From positions 1-64,000 of the forward strand of contig CAZEJR010000001.1 of NCBI GenBank assembly GCA_964512675.1: a stretch of DNA of 64,000 nt, written 5' to 3'. The stretch comes from A07HB70 sp964512675 (GTDB lineage Archaea > Halobacteriota > Halobacteria > Halobacteriales > Haloferacaceae). Of this stretch, positions 1-8,397 are shown piece by piece. Each line of letters opens with the position of its first letter. Within the stretch, counting starts at the first letter, position 1. A program made the position numbers and the translations under genes. The notes beneath the pieces are model-generated. The model saw only the letters and a list, made by a program, of their open reading frames with translations. It made no database searches and was not told where the DNA came from.

Positions 1-526
1 CACCAAAGGGCAGACCTCCCCGACCAGCCCGAAGGGACACAAGTCGAAGACACAGCCCTCCGGGAGCGCGAAAGACCCAATTCGGCCCCTGTCGCTCGCG
101 CTCACCTCCGGCGCCTCCTTTGTCGCGCGGACGGCGGCGGTCAACCCGAACCAGGCCCAGCAGATTCTCGCGGAGGCGATGGAGCACGACGGGTTCGCCC
201 ACGTCGACTTCCTCACACAGTGTCCGACGTGGAACAAGGACGCGAAACAGTACGTCCCGTACGTCGACATCAACGACTCCGAGGACTACGACCTCGACAC
301 GACCGACCGGGCCGAGGCACAGGACCTGATGCGCGAGACCGAGGACAAGCTGTACGAGGGCGAGGTGCTGACGGGCGTCTACTACCGCGAGGACGACCGG
401 CCCTCCTACGGACAGGAGAAGCGCGCAATCGGCGAGATGCCCGAGGACCCACTCGCCGAGCGGTTCTTCGACCCGGACTACGAGTGGGAGCGCGCCGCAG
501 ACGAGTTCCTCGACAAGCACCGCTGA
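1..526 (+). CDS. porB: 2-oxoacid:ferredoxin oxidoreductase, beta subunit (C-terminal part)
   Basis: The gene runs in from outside the window, so only the last ~174 residues are present. These enzymes oxidatively decarboxylate pyruvate or 2-oxoglutarate with CoA and ferredoxin; the beta subunit binds thiamine diphosphate. The visible part has the KGQTSPTSPKG and LTSGASFVARTAAVNP blocks, then the DFLTQCPTWNK segment and an acidic C-terminal extension typical of haloarchaea. Haloarchaea carry a pyruvate (porAB) and a 2-oxoglutarate (korAB) version. The Lrp gene immediately downstream reminded me of the por locus, so porB is preferred, but korB is not excluded. The partner alpha subunit should lie upstream of the window. 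Confidence 0.85.
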   Translation, partial: TKGQTSPTSPKGHKSKTQPSGSAKDPIRPLSLALTSGASFVARTAAVNPNQAQQILAEAMEHDGFAHVDFLTQCPTWNKDAKQYVPYVDINDSEDYDLDTTDRAEAQDLMRETEDKLYEGEVLTGVYYREDDRPSYGQEKRAIGEMPEDPLAERFFDPDYEWERAADEFLDKHR

Positions 527-559
527 GCCGAGGCCGAACCGAGGTTTCGGTTTCGGAAG

Positions 560-570
560 GTATTTTTTCG
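560..570 (+). promoter_or_regulatory. TATA-like promoter of the Lrp gene
   Basis: A T-rich element (gtattttttcg) is centred about 26 nt before the GTG at 591, the spacing expected for TBP/TFB and a leaderless transcript. The same T-run could also help terminate the preceding oxidoreductase transcript. Confidence 0.6.
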
Positions 571-590
571 GGGACCACAAAGAGAGAGGC

Positions 591-1019
591 GTGACGACGG
601 CTTCGACCGAGGCGCGAATCCTCGAGGCGCTGGAAGAGGACGCGCAGGCCTCCTACACCGAGATAGCCGACCGAGCAGGCGTGTCGAAGCCGACGGTCCG
701 GAAGTACATCCGCCGGCTGGAGGAGGAGGGTGTCATCGTCGGCTACTCCGCCGAGGTCGACCCGAAGAAGCTCTCCGGCCAGTCGATCGCGCTCGTCGGC
801 ATCGACGTGGCGAGCGAGCGCTACGTCGACGCGGCGCGGGCGCTGGAGGCGCTGGACGCCGTCGAACGGCTCTACTCCTCCTCCGGCGACCACACGCTGA
901 TGGCCGAGGTGCGCGCCGCCGACGGCAACGCCCTCGGTGACGTCATCCAGGCCGACATCCTCGGTATCGACGGTGTCACGGCCGCACACCCCTCGTTCCT
1001 CCAGGAGCGGCTGAAGTAA
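591..1019 (+). CDS. Lrp/AsnC-family transcriptional regulator (LrpA1-like)
   Basis: 142 aa, starting with GTG about 25 nt after a TATA-like element. Residues ~5-55 form the Lrp-type helix-turn-helix (ADRAGVSKPTVRKYIRRLEEEG) and residues ~65-140 the ligand-sensing RAM/AsnC domain. Lrp proteins are octameric or dimeric regulators that respond to amino acids or related metabolites. Placement 64 nt after a 2-oxoacid oxidoreductase gene suggests, by inference only, a link to pyruvate and amino-acid metabolism. The protein is of normal family length and intact. Confidence 0.9.
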   Translation: MTTASTEARILEALEEDAQASYTEIADRAGVSKPTVRKYIRRLEEEGVIVGYSAEVDPKKLSGQSIALVGIDVASERYVDAARALEALDAVERLYSSSGDHTLMAEVRAADGNALGDVIQADILGIDGVTAAHPSFLQERLK

Positions 1020-1080
1020 CGCCGACCGTACCGTCCACTTTCGCCCCGCGGCACAGTCTTAGGCCCGTCTACGGAAACCC

Positions 1081-2328
1081 GTGAACGTGCGCAGCCGTCT
1101 CCCGGTCGACGACGCGGACGACGACCCGCGGGTCGTGGTCCACGTCGACATGGACTGCTTCTACGCGTCCTGCGAGCGGCGTCGTCGTCCCGGTCTCGCG
1201 GGCGACCCCGTCGTCGTCGGGATGGGGTACGAGGCGGGCGAGACGACGGGCGCCGTCGCAACCGCCAGCTACGAGGCCCGGGCGTACGGCGTCGAGAGCG
1301 CCCAGCCGATATCGCGGGCACTCGACCTGCTCCCGCGGCGTGAGACGGCAGACGACCCGGCGGACACCGGTGTCTACCTTCCGGTCGACATGGCGTTCTA
1401 CCGCGAGGTGGCGGCTGAGGTGAAGACCGTGCTCCGGGACGCCGCCGACGTCCTGCGCGAGGTGAGCGTCGACGAGGCGTACGTGGACGCGAGCGACCGT
1501 ACCGGGTGGGACCGGGTGCCGGGCGAGAACCGCCGGCTGGCCGAGGGATACGCCCGGCACGTGAGGTCGCGTATCGAACGCGAGGCGGGGGTGCCGGCGA
1601 GCGTCGGCGTCGCGCCGAACATGAGCGCCGCGAAGGTGGCGAGCGACCACGACAAGCCCGACGGCCTCGTCGTCGTTCCGCCGGGCGAGGTAGGCGCGTT
1701 CCTCGCGCCGCTCCCCGTCGAGGCCGTCCACGGCGTCGGGCCGGTGACGGCGTCGGCTCTCGCCGAGTTGGGCATCGAGACGGCGGGCGACGTCGCCACG
1801 GCGGACCCGGCGGCGCTGCGCGAGCGGTTCGGCGAGCGCGGACGCGACCTGTACGACCGCGCTCGCGGCGTCGACGACCGACCGGTGACGCCCCGCGGGC
1901 AGCCGAAGAGCCTCTCGCGCGAGTCGGCGTTCGCCGACGCGACCGACGACCACGACCGGGTCCGCGAGCGCGCCCGTGGCCTCGCCGCCGACGTCGCCGA
2001 GCGGGCGCGTTCGGAGGGTGCGCTCTACCGCACCATCGGGGTGAAAGTCGTCGAACCGCCGTTCGACGTCTCGACGCGCGCCCGGTCGCTCCCCGGTCCC
2101 GTCGACGACCCGGCTCTCGTGTGCGAGGCGGCGCTCGACCTGCTCTCGGAGTTCGTGGACGCGACGGTCCGGAAGGTGGGCGTCCGGCTCTCGAAGCTGT
2201 CCTTCTCCGACGCCGACCAGCCGACGCTCGACGGGTGGACGGGCGAGCGGGCCGAGACGGACGACGGGCGGGGCTCACCGCGGAACGGCCCCCGTGGGCA
2301 GGCGTCGCTGGAGGAGTTCGGCCGCTGA
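1081..2328 (+). CDS. dinB: DNA polymerase IV (DinB, Y-family)
   Basis: 415 aa, GTG start. It is a translesion polymerase. The Y-family active site is present: VHVDMDCFYASCE (D23, D25 and the steric-gate region) and SVDEAY (D131, E132). Palm/fingers are followed by the helix-hairpin-helix thumb (VHGVGPVTASALAELGI, ~residues 218-235) and the little-finger domain. The last residues QASLEEFGR match a PCNA-interacting peptide (QxxLxxF), so it is probably tethered to the sliding clamp. Length and motifs indicate a functional enzyme. It is followed after 62 nt by a HerA-like ATPase gene in the same direction. Confidence 0.96.
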   Translation: MNVRSRLPVDDADDDPRVVVHVDMDCFYASCERRRRPGLAGDPVVVGMGYEAGETTGAVATASYEARAYGVESAQPISRALDLLPRRETADDPADTGVYLPVDMAFYREVAAEVKTVLRDAADVLREVSVDEAYVDASDRTGWDRVPGENRRLAEGYARHVRSRIEREAGVPASVGVAPNMSAAKVASDHDKPDGLVVVPPGEVGAFLAPLPVEAVHGVGPVTASALAELGIETAGDVATADPAALRERFGERGRDLYDRARGVDDRPVTPRGQPKSLSRESAFADATDDHDRVRERARGLAADVAERARSEGALYRTIGVKVVEPPFDVSTRARSLPGPVDDPALVCEAALDLLSEFVDATVRKVGVRLSKLSFSDADQPTLDGWTGERAETDDGRGSPRNGPRGQASLEEFGR

Positions 2329-2390
2329 GGCGCCCGTCTGTCGCCCGTCTGACGCGGAACTATGAGGAGCCCCGGCCTGCGTCGTGGTAG

Positions 2391-4526
2391 ATGAGCGACG
2401 AGTCCACGACGCGGACGATAACCGTCGCGGACGTGAGCGAGGGATCGGGCGGCGACGGGACGACACCCGGCGCGAGCGTCTCGCTCCCGGTGGTGGAGCT
2501 GCTCACGGGCCGCGGGTTCGTGACCGGGAAGTCGGGGAGTGGGAAGAGCAACACCGCGAGCGTGGTCGCAGAGCGGCTGCTCGACGACGGCTACCCGCTG
2601 CTCGTCGTCGACGTCGAGGGCGAGTACTACGGCCTGAAGGAGGAGTACGAGCTGCTCCACGCCGGCGCGGACGACGAGTGTGACGTCCAAGTCGCGCCGG
2701 AGCACGCAGAGAAGCTCGCGTCGCTCGCCCTGGAACAGAACGTTCCGATCATCCTCGACGTGTCGGGCTACCTCGACGAGTCCGTCGCGGACGAGCTGGT
2801 CTTCGAGACGGCGCGGCACCTGTTCGCCAGAGAGAAGCGGCTGAAACAGCCGTTTCTCCTGCTCGTCGAGGAGGTCCACGAGTACATCCCGGAGGGCGGC
2901 GGTACCACCGACGCGGGGCGGATGCTGGTCAAGATCGGCAAGCGCGGACGCAAGCACGGCCTCGGTCTCCTCGGTATCAGCCAGCGCCCCGCGAACGTCA
3001 AGAAAGACTACATCACCCAGTGCGACTGGCTCTGCTGGCACCGGCTGACCTGGGACAACGACACGCAGGTCGTGCGTCGTATCATCGACACGGAACACGC
3101 CGAGGCCGTCGAGGACCTGGACGACGGCGAGGCGTTCCTCACGACCGACTGGTCGGAGTCGATCCGGCGGGTCCAGTTCCACCGCAAGCAGACTTTCGAC
3201 GCCGGCGCGACCCCCGGTCTCGAGGACTTCGAGCGGCCGGATCTGAAGAGCGTCGACGACGACCTCGTCTCGGACCTGCGGGACATCACCGACGCGCGGG
3301 AGCGCCACGAGTCGACACTCGCGGACCTCCGGCAGGAGCTAGAGCGCAAGGAGACCCGTATCGCGGAGCTGGAGGCGGAGCTAGAGGAGGCGCGGAACCT
3401 CGAACAGATGGCCGAACGGTTCTCGCAGGCGCTGCTCGACCGCTCGCGGGCGCCACACCGGGGCGCGACGAACGGAGACGGCGGAGACGGCGGCGACGCG
3501 ACTACCACCGACGACGCCGTTCCGGACGACCAGAGTACCCCGGACATCGACCTCGACGGCACCGGCGAGTGGCCGGACGTGGGCGTCGGCACGACGAACG
3601 GGTCGTCCGACACGACGGGTCGGAGCGAGGCCACGGAGGCCGGTGGGGCGTCGGAGCGAGACGACGGCTCGGCGGGGACAGCGGAGCGAGACACGGACGA
3701 GCGCCCGGATCGTGGCGACACGCGGGACGACCCGGCCGGGCGCGGGAGAACGGACGACGAGACGCCGGCGGCCGTCGCGCCGACGCTCTCCGACGAGGAC
3801 GCTACCGGCGACCCAGCCGCCGGGTCGGGCCGGCAGCCGGTGACGGTCGGCGGCGCGGACGGGGCGGACGACGCCGACGACGCGGCGCGACTGGCCCTCG
3901 GCACCCGAGAGGCGCTGGTCGCAGAGCTCGCAGACCGGGTCGAGGCGCTCGACGAGACACAGACGGCGATGCTCCGCACGGTCCGGAGCGACGGGCCGGT
4001 GACGCCCGTCGAGGCCCACGTCGCGGCGGGCGGAAACGCCGACCGTGAGCTCGCCTACGGTCGGATGCGCCGGCTCCGGCGCGCCGGACTCGTCGACCAC
4101 GTCGGCAGAGGACAGTACGCTTACGCCCTGCCGGCGCTGGTGCGTGCGGCGCACGACGACCGTCTCCACGAGCGCGACCTCGCGGACGTCCTGCGCTCCG
4201 TCGAGGAGGCGTTCGTCGAGAACCCGGTCCACGGCTGGACGTTCGCGGACGTCGACGGCGCGCCGGACGCCGCCGTCACCGACCCGGACGCCGATATCGG
4301 CGGCGCGGACGACGACGCTCTCGCGCCGGCGTTCCACGACGAGGACGTCGAGTTCGTCGACGAGGCGGAGTTCGTCGACGCGGACGAGAGCGACGGGACA
4401 GCCGAGCAGTCGGGTGCCGCGTCGGGCGACGACCCCGGTCTGCCGGAGTCGTCGGAGGAGGCCGGGTCGTCCGTGGCCGCCTCCGGTGACCCTCGCGACG
4501 GCCAGGACGCGGAGATCATCGAGTGA
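2391..4526 (+). CDS. HerA-like/DUF87 ATP-binding protein with winged helix
   Basis: 711 aa, ATG start behind a TATA-like aactatgag near 2360. Walker A GKSGSGKS lies at residues 46-53 and the Walker B/Glu segment LLLVEEVHEYIPEGG near 155-170, matching HerA/VirD4-type P-loop ATPases (DUF87). A coiled coil spans ~295-345, followed by a long acidic low-complexity linker, a winged-helix-like domain (~500-600) and an acidic tail. HerA proteins pump or remodel DNA, classically with NurA in end resection, but no nurA is adjacent. The non-canonical C-terminus suggests a haloarchaeal HerA paralogue rather than HerA itself. The 3' end overlaps convergent tpiA by 11 nt. Confidence 0.85.
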   Translation: MSDESTTRTITVADVSEGSGGDGTTPGASVSLPVVELLTGRGFVTGKSGSGKSNTASVVAERLLDDGYPLLVVDVEGEYYGLKEEYELLHAGADDECDVQVAPEHAEKLASLALEQNVPIILDVSGYLDESVADELVFETARHLFAREKRLKQPFLLLVEEVHEYIPEGGGTTDAGRMLVKIGKRGRKHGLGLLGISQRPANVKKDYITQCDWLCWHRLTWDNDTQVVRRIIDTEHAEAVEDLDDGEAFLTTDWSESIRRVQFHRKQTFDAGATPGLEDFERPDLKSVDDDLVSDLRDITDARERHESTLADLRQELERKETRIAELEAELEEARNLEQMAERFSQALLDRSRAPHRGATNGDGGDGGDATTTDDAVPDDQSTPDIDLDGTGEWPDVGVGTTNGSSDTTGRSEATEAGGASERDDGSAGTAERDTDERPDRGDTRDDPAGRGRTDDETPAAVAPTLSDEDATGDPAAGSGRQPVTVGGADGADDADDAARLALGTREALVAELADRVEALDETQTAMLRTVRSDGPVTPVEAHVAAGGNADRELAYGRMRRLRRAGLVDHVGRGQYAYALPALVRAAHDDRLHERDLADVLRSVEEAFVENPVHGWTFADVDGAPDAAVTDPDADIGGADDDALAPAFHDEDVEFVDEAEFVDADESDGTAEQSGAASGDDPGLPESSEEAGSSVAASGDPRDGQDAEIIE

Positions 4527-5157
4527 CGAGGTCTTCGAGGACCTCCCGGGGGTCGTCTGCCTTCGCGACGGCGCTGGCGAGCAGGACGCCTCCGGTGCCG
4601 AGGTCGGCTGCCGCGGCGACGTCCTCGCCGGTCGAGACGCCGGCGCCACAGTAGGTCGCCACGTCGGGGTCGACGCGCCGGACCGCGGCGACCGAGTCCT
4701 CGACGACGGCGGGGTCGGCAGTGGCGACGGAGACGTCGCCCCCGATGAGCGCCGGCGGCTCGACCGCCACGGCGTCGGGTCCGATGCTCGCCGCCGCCGC
4801 GGCCTGTGCCGGGTTGTTCGCACAGACGACCGTCGAGAGCCCGACGCGGTCGGCTGTCGAGCAGCTGCGGTCGAGGTCCGCGAGACGGAGGCGGCGCTCG
4901 GAGTGGTTCAGGAGCGCCCCGGTCGCGCCGGCGTCGGCGGCGGCGGCGGCGTGCTGGCACCCGGTGTGACTGCCGTGGCCGACCGGGGCGACGTGCTGGC
5001 ACCAGGTCTCGACACCGGTCGCCGCCACGCGGTCGAGGTGTGCGGTCTGTGGTGCGACGGCGACTCGCGCGCCGTGGTCGTCGGCGACGGCAGCCGCGTG
5101 CTCCGCGACGGCGACCGGGTCGACGTCGTACGCCTTCAGGTTGACGAGAACGAACAC
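4516..5157 (-). CDS. tpiA: Triosephosphate isomerase
   Basis: 213 aa, the short archaeal form. It interconverts dihydroxyacetone phosphate and glyceraldehyde-3-phosphate in the cytoplasm. Catalytic residues are visible: N6/K8 in the first strand, H85 in LNHSERR and E133 in VEPPALIGG, then the phosphate-binding CGAGVS loop. GTG start at 5157, with a TATA-like cgattagcg about 28 nt upstream. The stop overlaps the end of the HerA-like gene. Confidence 0.97.
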   Translation of the reverse strand: MFVLVNLKAYDVDPVAVAEHAAAVADDHGARVAVAPQTAHLDRVAATGVETWCQHVAPVGHGSHTGCQHAAAAADAGATGALLNHSERRLRLADLDRSCSTADRVGLSTVVCANNPAQAAAAASIGPDAVAVEPPALIGGDVSVATADPAVVEDSVAAVRRVDPDVATYCGAGVSTGEDVAAAADLGTGGVLLASAVAKADDPREVLEDLVTR

Positions 5158-5204
5158 GTCTCTCCGGGCGCGGGGCAGGCGCTAATCGCTTGTGCTCGGT
5201 CTGG

Positions 5205-5540
5205 TCACTCCCAGGGTGGCGACTCGCGGGCGGGGACGAACGCCTCGACGCCGACGGCGTCACCGCTGCCGCGGTTGACGGCCCCGTGGCGCTCGCCGCC
5301 CGGAATCGCGTAGGATCCCCCGGCCTCGACGCGCATCTCCCCGTCGTCGAGCAGGAAGACCAGCGACCCCGTCGCGAGCCAGCCGAGCTGCTCGTGTTCG
5401 TGCGCGTGCCGGTCGACGGTCGCACCCGGCTCGACCCGGAACTGCTGGAGGCTCGCACGCTCGCCCGCGGCGACCTGCGCGAGGTGGACGCCGTCGACTG
5501 CCTCTGTCGCCCGTGCCGCCGACTCCGGAATCACGTCCAT
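5205..5540 (-). CDS. Cupin-domain protein
   Basis: 111 aa with a single small beta-barrel cupin. The metal-binding motif is HAHEHEQ (~residues 45-51), and the second half has the PGGERHG block. Small cupins range from sugar-binding proteins to dioxygenases, and no substrate can be assigned from sequence. It has its own promoter-like element (actttagcc, ~5560-5568) about 25 nt upstream of the ATG, so it is probably a monocistron between tpiA and the aMBF1 gene. Confidence 0.88.
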   Translation of the reverse strand: MDVIPESAARATEAVDGVHLAQVAAGERASLQQFRVEPGATVDRHAHEHEQLGWLATGSLVFLLDDGEMRVEAGGSYAIPGGERHGAVNRGSGDAVGVEAFVPARESPPWE

Positions 5541-5576
5541 GAGCCGTCGCCGTCGGCTGGGCTAAAGTGCCTGTCG

Positions 5577-6098
5577 TCAGCCGTCCTTGCGCTTTACGAC
5601 GTCGCCGAGCGTCGTCGTCGCAGAGCTGCCGCCGTCCCAGTCGGCGTCGGCGTCACCGCTGCCCTCTGTCAGAGAGATGTCGAGCCGCCCCTCGAGCTTG
5701 CGCTGCACCTCGTCGGAGGGGAGCACGTCGCCGCGCTCTAGCTTCCGGATGAGACTCGCCTTCTCGTTGAGCCCCTTCGCGAGGTCCTCCTGGCTCAGGT
5801 CCTCGCTCTCGCGTGCCTCGCGGATGCGCTCGTCGTAGTCGGTCGCGACCTCGTCCATGTCGTCGAACATGTCGGTGCGGCGGCTCGACCCGCCCGACGA
5901 CGACCCCGACGAGTCGGCACCGGACGAAGCCGTTCCGTCCGACGACGACGTCGAGTACTTGCTCGACCCGGACGACGACGTCGTTCTGACCTCGGTGCCG
6001 AAGTCCGAGCAGTCGCCACAGAGCTCGAGCTCCGCGCCCTCGACCTTCGTGGTGGTGAGCGACGACGTCTCGGCTCCGCACATCTCACACTGCGACAT
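5577..6098 (-). CDS. Multiprotein bridging factor 1 homologue (aMBF1)
   Basis: 173 aa counted from the ATG at 6098. The start follows a TATA-like gctttttgac about 28 nt upstream and gives the conserved MSQCEMCGAE N-terminus. An N-terminal zinc ribbon (CEMC ... CGDC) is followed by a ~60-residue Ser/Gly/Thr-rich linker and a C-terminal Cro/XRE helix-turn-helix (SQEDLAKGLNEKASLIRKLERGD). Eukaryotic MBF1 bridges activators and TBP; archaeal MBF1 associates with ribosomes or transcription complexes, and its exact role is unsettled. The long serine-rich linker is unusual for so acidic a proteome. Confidence 0.93.
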   Translation of the reverse strand: MSQCEMCGAETSSLTTTKVEGAELELCGDCSDFGTEVRTTSSSGSSKYSTSSSDGTASSGADSSGSSSGGSSRRTDMFDDMDEVATDYDERIREARESEDLSQEDLAKGLNEKASLIRKLERGDVLPSDEVQRKLEGRLDISLTEGSGDADADWDGGSSATTTLGDVVKRKDG

Positions 6099-6142
6099 AC
6101 GACGGCGTAGGTCCGGCGGTGTCAAAAAGCTGTGCCGCCGGG

Positions 6143-6742
6143 TCAGAGGTCGCGCCACGCGCCGACGAACCGCTGGAGCGCGGTGAGGTGTCCCACGACG
6201 GCGAGAGCGACGAGCGCCCACCCGAGGAGCGTGAACGGCCCGACCGCACGGGGGTAGAGTCCGGTCGCGCCGCCCGTCGCGCCGACGAGCGCCAGCCGGT
6301 CCGCCCGCCCGAGCAGCCCGCCGTACTCCCGGCCCAGCCCCACCGCCTGTATCTGCGTCCCCAGGTACGAGGTGAGGAGGACGCCGGTCACCGCCGCCAG
6401 TCCGAGAGCAAAGGCGTCGACGCCCGCCGCCGCGCCGGCGACGAGGGCGACGTCGGCGTAGCGGTCGAGGACGTGGTCCAGAAAGTCGCCGCCTGCCGAG
6501 GCCGTGTCGGTTGCTCGCGCCAGCGCGCCGTCGACCAGGTCGAGCCACCCGTTCGCGAACACCAGCGCCGCGGCGAGGAGGTAGTCGACCGACGGGCCGC
6601 CCGCGAACACGACGCCGGCGGCGACGGCACAGCCGAACGCGACGACACTCACGCCGTCCGGTCCGAGGCCGAGACGCTCCGCCACGGCGACGAAGGGTCC
6701 GAGCGCGCGGTCCGCGACCGGCCGCAGGCGGTCGAGCGTCAC
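6143..6742 (-). CDS. CDP-alcohol phosphatidyltransferase family protein
   Basis: 199 aa, multi-spanning membrane protein. The CDP-alcohol signature DxxDGxxAR...GxxxDxxxD is present (DLVDGALAR then GGDFLDHVLD). Such enzymes transfer a phosphoalcohol onto CDP-archaeol to make polar head groups; which head group cannot be read from the sequence. The GTG at 6742 was chosen because it forms a GTGA overlap with the stop of the preceding kinase gene and yields the normal N-terminus. It is the last gene of the hisC operon. Confidence 0.92.
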   Translation of the reverse strand: MTLDRLRPVADRALGPFVAVAERLGLGPDGVSVVAFGCAVAAGVVFAGGPSVDYLLAAALVFANGWLDLVDGALARATDTASAGGDFLDHVLDRYADVALVAGAAAGVDAFALGLAAVTGVLLTSYLGTQIQAVGLGREYGGLLGRADRLALVGATGGATGLYPRAVGPFTLLGWALVALAVVGHLTALQRFVGAWRDL

Positions 6743-7251
6743 TCGGCGCACTCGAGGAAGTCGACGGTCCCGGCGCTCGGCGCCCGCCGCCCGTCGAGGA
6801 CGTCCTCGACCGCGGCGGCGACCTCGTCCGGCGTCAGGTCCGTCGTGTCCACCTCGTACACCGACTCGCGGCCCTGTTTCTCGACGGCTGCCGACAGCAC
6901 CACGTCGAGTGCCTCGCTCTCGGCGTTCTCGGCGACCTCCGGCTCGTCTGCGCCGCGGGCCGTCAGCCGCTCGCGCAGCCTGTCGGGGCGGCAGCGCAGC
7001 ACCACCGTCCGGTCTGCGGGGACAAGATGTGCGAGGTGCGACTCGACGACGTGGTCTGTCCCCGGCGTCTCCTCGGCGAGCCACGCCGCGACGGCGTCGA
7101 GGTCGGCCACGAGCGAGTCGCGCTCGCCGTCGCGTTCCGTCCACAGCCCCTCGCGCCGGACGACGTCGTTCAGCGCGACGACCGGACATCCGAGTTCGGC
7201 GGCGGCGCTCGTCTTGCCCGTCCCCGGCGTGCCGGTCAGTGCGACCCGCAT
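6739..7251 (-). CDS. AK6/Fap7-type adenylate kinase family NTPase
   Basis: 170 aa. The N-terminal P-loop is GTPGTGKTS (~residues 7-15), and the ENAESEALDVVL block (~residues 110-123) is characteristic of the AK6/Fap7 family. Homologues act as adenylate kinases/ATPases in small ribosomal subunit maturation. It overlaps hisC by one nucleotide (TGATG) and the downstream CDP-alcohol transferase by four, so the three genes are translationally coupled. The association with hisC is conserved in other haloarchaea as far as I recall, but has no obvious metabolic logic. Confidence 0.9.
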   Translation of the reverse strand: MRVALTGTPGTGKTSAAAELGCPVVALNDVVRREGLWTERDGERDSLVADLDAVAAWLAEETPGTDHVVESHLAHLVPADRTVVLRCRPDRLRERLTARGADEPEVAENAESEALDVVLSAAVEKQGRESVYEVDTTDLTPDEVAAAVEDVLDGRRAPSAGTVDFLECAE

Positions 7252-8321
7252 CAGTCGACCACGCGGTTGAGAACCGCGACCGCCTCGGCCGTCTCCTCGT
7301 CCGTGCCGGCGGTCACTCTGATACAGCCGGGGAGCCCGAAGCTCCGGCAGTCACGGACGATCACGCCCTCGCGCTTTGCCGCCTCCGCAACCGCTGCCGC
7401 GTCGCCGACCTCCGCCAGCACGAAGTTGCCGCCGCTCGGCCACGTCCGCGCGTCGAGGCCGTCGCGCAGTCGGTCCCGCGACCGGCGTGCGCCCGCTACC
7501 GACCGCCGGAGGTGGTCGTCGTCGTCCAGTGCCGCGCGCGCGGCGCGACAGGCGAGGTCGTTTGCCGCGAACGGCGTGTTCACCCGCGGGTAGGCGTCCG
7601 CCCACGACTCGGGGACGAGGCCGTAGCCGATCCGGAGCCCGGCCAGCCCGTGTGCCTTCGAGAACGTCCGCGTCACGGCGACGTTGTCGTACTCGTCGAG
7701 CAGCGTCCGGGCGCTCGCTGCCGTCGAGTACTCGCCGTACGCCTCGTCGACGACGAGGAGTGTCTGTGAGTCGACGCGCTCTGCGAGCGTCCGCACCTCG
7801 TCGAGCGCTATCTCGCTCCCGCTCGGGTTGTGTGGCGAGGTGAGGTAGACCAGCCGCTCGCCGTCGTAGGCGTCGAGCACCCGGTCGGCGGACTGCTCGA
7901 AGTCGTCGCGCTTCGTCACGGGGTACGCCCCGACCCGACCGTGGTGGTAGCGTGCCGACATCGCGTAGTACGCGAAGCCGGGGTCTGGCACCAGCACCTC
8001 GTCGCCCGGCTCCAGCGTCGCACGGGCGAGGTAGTCGAGCGCGCCGTCCGCGCCGGGCGACACCCACACCTGCGCTCGGGTCAGACCCCACTCGTCTGCG
8101 AGCGCCGCCGTCAGGTCGGCGTGGGACGCCTTCGGGTAGCGGTGGACGTCGCCGACCGCCGCCTCTACCGCCTCGACGGCCCGTGGACTCGGACCGTACG
8201 GGTTCTCGTTCGACGAGAGCTTCGTGAGGTCGGCGGCATCGACGCCGAGTTCCCGGGCCACCTCCTCCAGTCCCCGCCCAGGAACGTACGTGTCGTGCGA
8301 GGATAGATCCCGCGTCTCCAT
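7251..8321 (-). CDS. hisC: Histidinol-phosphate aminotransferase
   Basis: 356 aa, fold-type I PLP enzyme for the transamination step of histidine synthesis. The conserved N-terminal LSSNENPYGPSP, the internal SPHNPSG, VDEAYGEY and the PLP-lysine segment TRTFSKAHGLAGLRIGY are all present. Full length and intact. A TATA-like gggttgaagtcc lies about 25 nt before the ATG. It is the first gene of a three-gene overlapping operon. A paralogous class I aminotransferase could look similar, but length and motifs favour HisC. Confidence 0.95.
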   Translation of the reverse strand: METRDLSSHDTYVPGRGLEEVARELGVDAADLTKLSSNENPYGPSPRAVEAVEAAVGDVHRYPKASHADLTAALADEWGLTRAQVWVSPGADGALDYLARATLEPGDEVLVPDPGFAYYAMSARYHHGRVGAYPVTKRDDFEQSADRVLDAYDGERLVYLTSPHNPSGSEIALDEVRTLAERVDSQTLLVVDEAYGEYSTAASARTLLDEYDNVAVTRTFSKAHGLAGLRIGYGLVPESWADAYPRVNTPFAANDLACRAARAALDDDDHLRRSVAGARRSRDRLRDGLDARTWPSGGNFVLAEVGDAAAVAEAAKREGVIVRDCRSFGLPGCIRVTAGTDEETAEAVAVLNRVVD

Positions 8322-8397
8322 AGCGCGAGGTGGGCCGGCCGGGACTTCAACCCCGGCATCCCGCCGTGATACCGGGGGCTCCGACCGTCCGGACCGT

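Noticed and set aside
872..2278. Long minus-strand ORF (468 aa) opposite the dinB gene
   Set aside because: It is Arg/Pro-rich shadow sequence, the typical antisense of a high-GC acidic gene, without any family motif. The plus strand has a complete DinB.
3381..4823. Long minus-strand ORF opposite the HerA-like gene and tpiA
   Set aside because: Low-complexity Arg-rich translation with no start signal; it covers two well-supported genes.
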